A stretch of DNA of 64,000 nt from Streptomyces goshikiensis (GTDB lineage: Bacteria > Actinomycetota > Actinomycetes > Streptomycetales > Streptomycetaceae): contig NZ_BMVE01000006.1 in assembly GCF_014650555.1 (NCBI RefSeq), forward strand, positions 248,001 through 312,000. Reading direction: 5' to 3'. This document shows positions 61,436 to 64,000 of the stretch, piece by piece. Numbering within the stretch: the first letter of the stretch is position 1; every line of letters starts with the position of its first letter. A program made the translations under genes and the position numbers. The notes under the pieces were generated by a model that was given only the letters and a program-made list of their open reading frames with translations, was not told the origin of the DNA and made no database searches.

Positions 61436-62890
61436 TTACGCCTCGACGGAGGCGGCGGCGGAGGCGGCGGCGGCCTTGCGGCGCCTGTCGCGCACCACGC
61501 CGATGACCAGGACCACGGCCGCGACGAGCAGCGACAGCGTCACCGTCTCGCGGTTGTCCTTGTCGTAGACCATGTAGGCCAGGACGAAGGTGATCATCGC
61601 GGCGGTGGCGTACGTCAGGTACGGGAACAGCCACATCTTGACCGTCAGCTTGTCCGGCGCCTCGCGGACCAGGATCTTGCGCATCCGCAGCTGGGTCAGG
61701 CAGATGACCAGCCACACGAAGAGCGCGATCGCACCCGAGGAGTTCAGCAGGAAGTTGAAGACGGTGTCCTTGAACGCGTAGTTGAAGTACACGGCGACGA
61801 AGCCGAAGACCACGGAGCCCAGGATGGCGGCCGTCGGCACGCCCTTCTTGTTGACCTTGGCGAAGGCCTTCGGGGCGTCACCGCGCTCGCCCAGCGAGAA
61901 CGCCATGCGGGAAGCGGTGTACAGGCCCGAGTTCAGGCAGGACAGCACGGCTGTCAGGACGATCACGTTCATGATCTGACCGGCGTGCGCGATGCCGATC
62001 GAGTCCAGGGCGGCGACGTACGAGCCCTTCTTGACGATCGACTCGTCGTTCCACGGCAGCAGGGTCAGGACGATGAAGATCGAGCCCAGGTAGAAGACGC
62101 CGATGCGCCAGATCACCGAGTTGGTGGCCTTGGTGACCGCGCGCCGCGGGTTCTCGGACTCGCCGGCGGCCAGCGTGACGATCTCGCTGCCCATGAAGGA
62201 GAAGACGACCATCAGCACACCGGTGAGGATCGAGCCCCAGCCGTTGGGCATGAACCCGCCCGCGTCGGTCAGGTGCGCGAAGCCCGCGCCCGGGTTGTCC
62301 GAGCCCGGCAGCACGCCGAAGACGGCCAGCATGCCGATGATCACGAACGCGCCGATGGCGACGACCTTGATGCCCGCGAACCAGAACTCGAACTCGCCGT
62401 AGGAGGCGACCGAGCCGAGGTTGGTGATGGTCAGGACCGCCATCACGATCAGTGCCCAGGCCCACTGCGGGACGGCCGGGACCCAGCCTTCGAGGATGAC
62501 GGCGCCGGCGGTGGCCTCGACGGCCAGCACGACGACCCAGAAGAACCAGTACAGCCAGCCGATGGAGAAGCCGGCCCAGCGGCCGAGCGCACGGTCGGCG
62601 TACGCGGAGAAGGAGCCCGAGTTCGGGCTGGCGGCGGCCATCTCGCCGAGCATCCGCATGACGAAGACGACCATCGCGCCGACGAGTGCGTACGACACGA
62701 GGATGGCGGGGCCGGCCTTGGCGATGCCGCCGCCGGAGCCGACGAAGAGTCCGGCGCCGATGACGCCGCCAATGGCGATCATGGACAGGTGGCGGTTCTT
62801 GAGACCGGCCTTCAGACCGTCGGAGGGCTGGGCGTCGCCGGGAGTGCCGGAGGGGTCGCCTGCCTTCTGAAGGGTCGTCGTGGAGCTCAT
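61436..62890 (-). CDS. APC-family amino-acid permease, copy C (GabP-like)
   Basis: 484 residues, about 12 helices. HLSMIAIGGVIGAGLFVGSGGGIAKAGPAILVSYALVG and GEMAAASPNSGSFSAYADRALG; it is closer to GABA/aromatic-type permeases than to simple Lys carriers, but specificity is a guess. The basic Ala-rich tail RDRRRKAAAAS is cytoplasmic. Divergent from rpiB; the 245-bp gap contains an AT-rich stretch (63030-63070) likely to hold its promoter. Confidence 0.9.
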   Translation of the reverse strand: MSSTTTLQKAGDPSGTPGDAQPSDGLKAGLKNRHLSMIAIGGVIGAGLFVGSGGGIAKAGPAILVSYALVGAMVVFVMRMLGEMAAASPNSGSFSAYADRALGRWAGFSIGWLYWFFWVVVLAVEATAGAVILEGWVPAVPQWAWALIVMAVLTITNLGSVASYGEFEFWFAGIKVVAIGAFVIIGMLAVFGVLPGSDNPGAGFAHLTDAGGFMPNGWGSILTGVLMVVFSFMGSEIVTLAAGESENPRRAVTKATNSVIWRIGVFYLGSIFIVLTLLPWNDESIVKKGSYVAALDSIGIAHAGQIMNVIVLTAVLSCLNSGLYTASRMAFSLGERGDAPKAFAKVNKKGVPTAAILGSVVFGFVAVYFNYAFKDTVFNFLLNSSGAIALFVWLVICLTQLRMRKILVREAPDKLTVKMWLFPYLTYATAAMITFVLAYMVYDKDNRETVTLSLLVAAVVLVIGVVRDRRRKAAAASAAASVEA

Positions 62891-63135
62891 GGACGATTCC
62901 TTAGGGTTCTCGGGTTGCGAGCCCCGGCATTCAAACCTGACATCGAGGCAAGGCGGAAGACCCCATTTCGATGGTTGCCTCGGGCTATGACCCGTCGATC
63001 ATGGTCCTGGCGCGCCCCGTCTGGGTTCTTTGGGTTTACTTGAGGTTTAGAAGTGATTTACGCGACACTTCCCCAGCCTTCGTCGGAACACCCCCAACGG
63101 CGGGCCGCCGGGCTCCGCCGTGCCACACTCGTCCC

Positions 63136-63621
63136 ATGCGCGTGTACCTCGGATCCGACCATGCCGGCTTTGAGCTCAAGAACCACCTGGTGGACTGGCT
63201 CAAGAACAACGGCCACGAGCCCGTCGACTGCGGGCCCCACATCTACGACGCGGTGGACGACTACCCGCCGTTCTGCCTGCGCGCCGCGGAGAAGACCGCC
63301 GCGGACGCCGACAGCCTCGGCATCGTGATTGGTGGCTCCGGCAACGGCGAGCAGATCGCCGCGAACAAGGTCAAGGGCGTCCGCGCCATCCTCGCCTGGA
63401 GCGTGGAGACCGCGAAGCTCGGCCGCGAGCACAACAACGCCAACGTCATCTCGGTCGGCGGCCGGATGCACACGCAGGACGAAGCCGTCTCCTTCATCGA
63501 GGCCTTCCTGGCGACCCCGTACTCCGGCGAGGAGCGCCACACCCGCCGCATCGAGATGCTCTCCGCCTACGAGCGGACCGGCGAACTGCCCCCCATCCCG
63601 GCGCACCACCCCCAGGGCTGA
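63136..63621 (+). CDS. rpiB: Ribose-5-phosphate isomerase B
   Basis: 161 residues. RpiB/LacAB fold: MRVYLGSDHAGFELK (Asp8, His9), the anion loop VIGGSGNGEQIAANKV and the SVETAKLGREHNNANVISVGGR segment. Interconverts ribose-5-phosphate and ribulose-5-phosphate in the pentose phosphate pathway. It lacks an obvious ribosome site and may be leaderless. Confidence 0.95.
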   Translation: MRVYLGSDHAGFELKNHLVDWLKNNGHEPVDCGPHIYDAVDDYPPFCLRAAEKTAADADSLGIVIGGSGNGEQIAANKVKGVRAILAWSVETAKLGREHNNANVISVGGRMHTQDEAVSFIEAFLATPYSGEERHTRRIEMLSAYERTGELPPIPAHHPQG

Positions 63622-63630
63622 CCCACACCT

Positions 63631-63665
63631 CCGCCGTGCCACCGGGACCCCCGGCGGCACGGCGG
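63631..63665 (+). terminator. Terminator after rpiB
   Basis: CCGCCGTGCC and GGCACGGCGG form a 10-bp stem followed by TTTCG. The loop holds a smaller CCGGG/CCCGG stem. Confidence 0.7.
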
Positions 63666-63699
63666 TTTCGTCCCCCGACGACCGCCGAGGAGCGCCGCC

Positions 63700-64000
63700 G
63701 TGCCCGAGGGGCATACGATCCACCGCCTCGCCCAGGACCACATCGAGCGCTTCGCCGCGCGCCCCGTCCGGGTCAGCAGCCCGCAGGGCCGCTTCGCCGA
63801 CAGCGCGGCCCTGCTCGACGGCCGCGAACTGGAGAGCGCCGAGGCGCACGGCAAACACCTCTTCCTGGAACTCGGCGACGCCTGGATCCACATCCACCTC
63901 GGCCTGTTCGGCAAGCTCGGCTTCGGCCCCGCCCCGGCGCCCCCGGCCACCGACACCGTCCGGCTGCGCCTGCTCAACGCCGACCACTACGCCGACCTGC
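63700..64000 (+). CDS. Fpg/Nei-family DNA glycosylase, N-terminal part
   Basis: The first 100 residues are in the window. It begins MPEGHTIHRLAQDHIERF with catalytic Pro2 and Glu3 after Met removal, as in Nei (endonuclease VIII) enzymes of actinobacteria. GKHLFLELGDAWIHIHLGLFGKLGF holds the conserved Lys and helix. It would excise oxidised bases and cleave the strand. The zinc finger lies beyond the window. GAGGAG precedes the GTG by 8 nt; about 78 bp separate it from rpiB. Confidence 0.92.
   Translation, partial: MPEGHTIHRLAQDHIERFAARPVRVSSPQGRFADSAALLDGRELESAEAHGKHLFLELGDAWIHIHLGLFGKLGFGPAPAPPATDTVRLRLLNADHYADL

Overview
This 64-kb window is very GC-rich DNA with the codon bias of a high-GC actinomycete. 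Gene content and order (ssbB, ettA, pknG cluster, csn operon, malQ, two pepN genes, asd, sodF, bioY, rpiB, nei) point to the conserved central part of a Streptomyces chromosome. From memory, the order parallels the S. coelicolor region around SCO2626-SCO2685, read in reverse. I see no rRNA or tRNA genes, insertion sequences, prophage, CRISPR arrays or attachment sites. Nothing looks recently acquired.

Layout. 1-9.6 kb is mostly forward: the end of a dynamin-like GTPase, SsbB, a TQXA-type surface protein that lacks its thioester cysteine, a PAP2/lipid-kinase fusion, a tiny DSGWN-repeat peptide with a probable frameshift, EttA, a thioesterase pair, a truncated haemoglobin (reverse) and a methyltransferase. 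9.6-20.7 kb is one reverse seven-gene operon: GlnX-like membrane protein, GlnH-like binding protein, a helical unknown, a PknG-type kinase, a zinc-ribbon PP2C phosphatase, a VWA protein and a zinc-ribbon FHA protein. It has a putative sensor, kinase, phosphatase and phospho-reader, and is the most system-like object here. 20.9-27.6 kb is a reverse csnR-E-F-G-H-K type operon for chitosan (glucosamine) oligosaccharide uptake, with an operator-like palindrome before csnR. It carries no transporter ATPase, as expected when MsiK is shared.

27.8-35.6 kb holds an MscS channel, an HNH nuclease, a GH84-type glycosidase, a small LTSEPPLA-repeat protein, MalQ and a small membrane protein. 35.6-40.5 kb is a MarR regulator divergent from an MFS pump, then two EamA transporters and a LysR regulator. 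40.6-56.5 kb is rich in peptidases (two paralogous aminopeptidases N, a secreted M28 aminopeptidase, a large secreted subtilase) and also has asd, a CGNR regulator, a PNPOx-like protein, a DUF559-like nuclease protein and an Rv2466c-like DsbA protein. 56.6-64 kb holds sodF behind a Nur-box-like site, three APC amino-acid permeases, bioY, rpiB and the start of a nei-type glycosylase.

Ten or more strong GC-rich hairpins sit between converging or successive genes and are annotated as terminators. All functions are read from sequence motifs and remembered family knowledge; no database search was possible.
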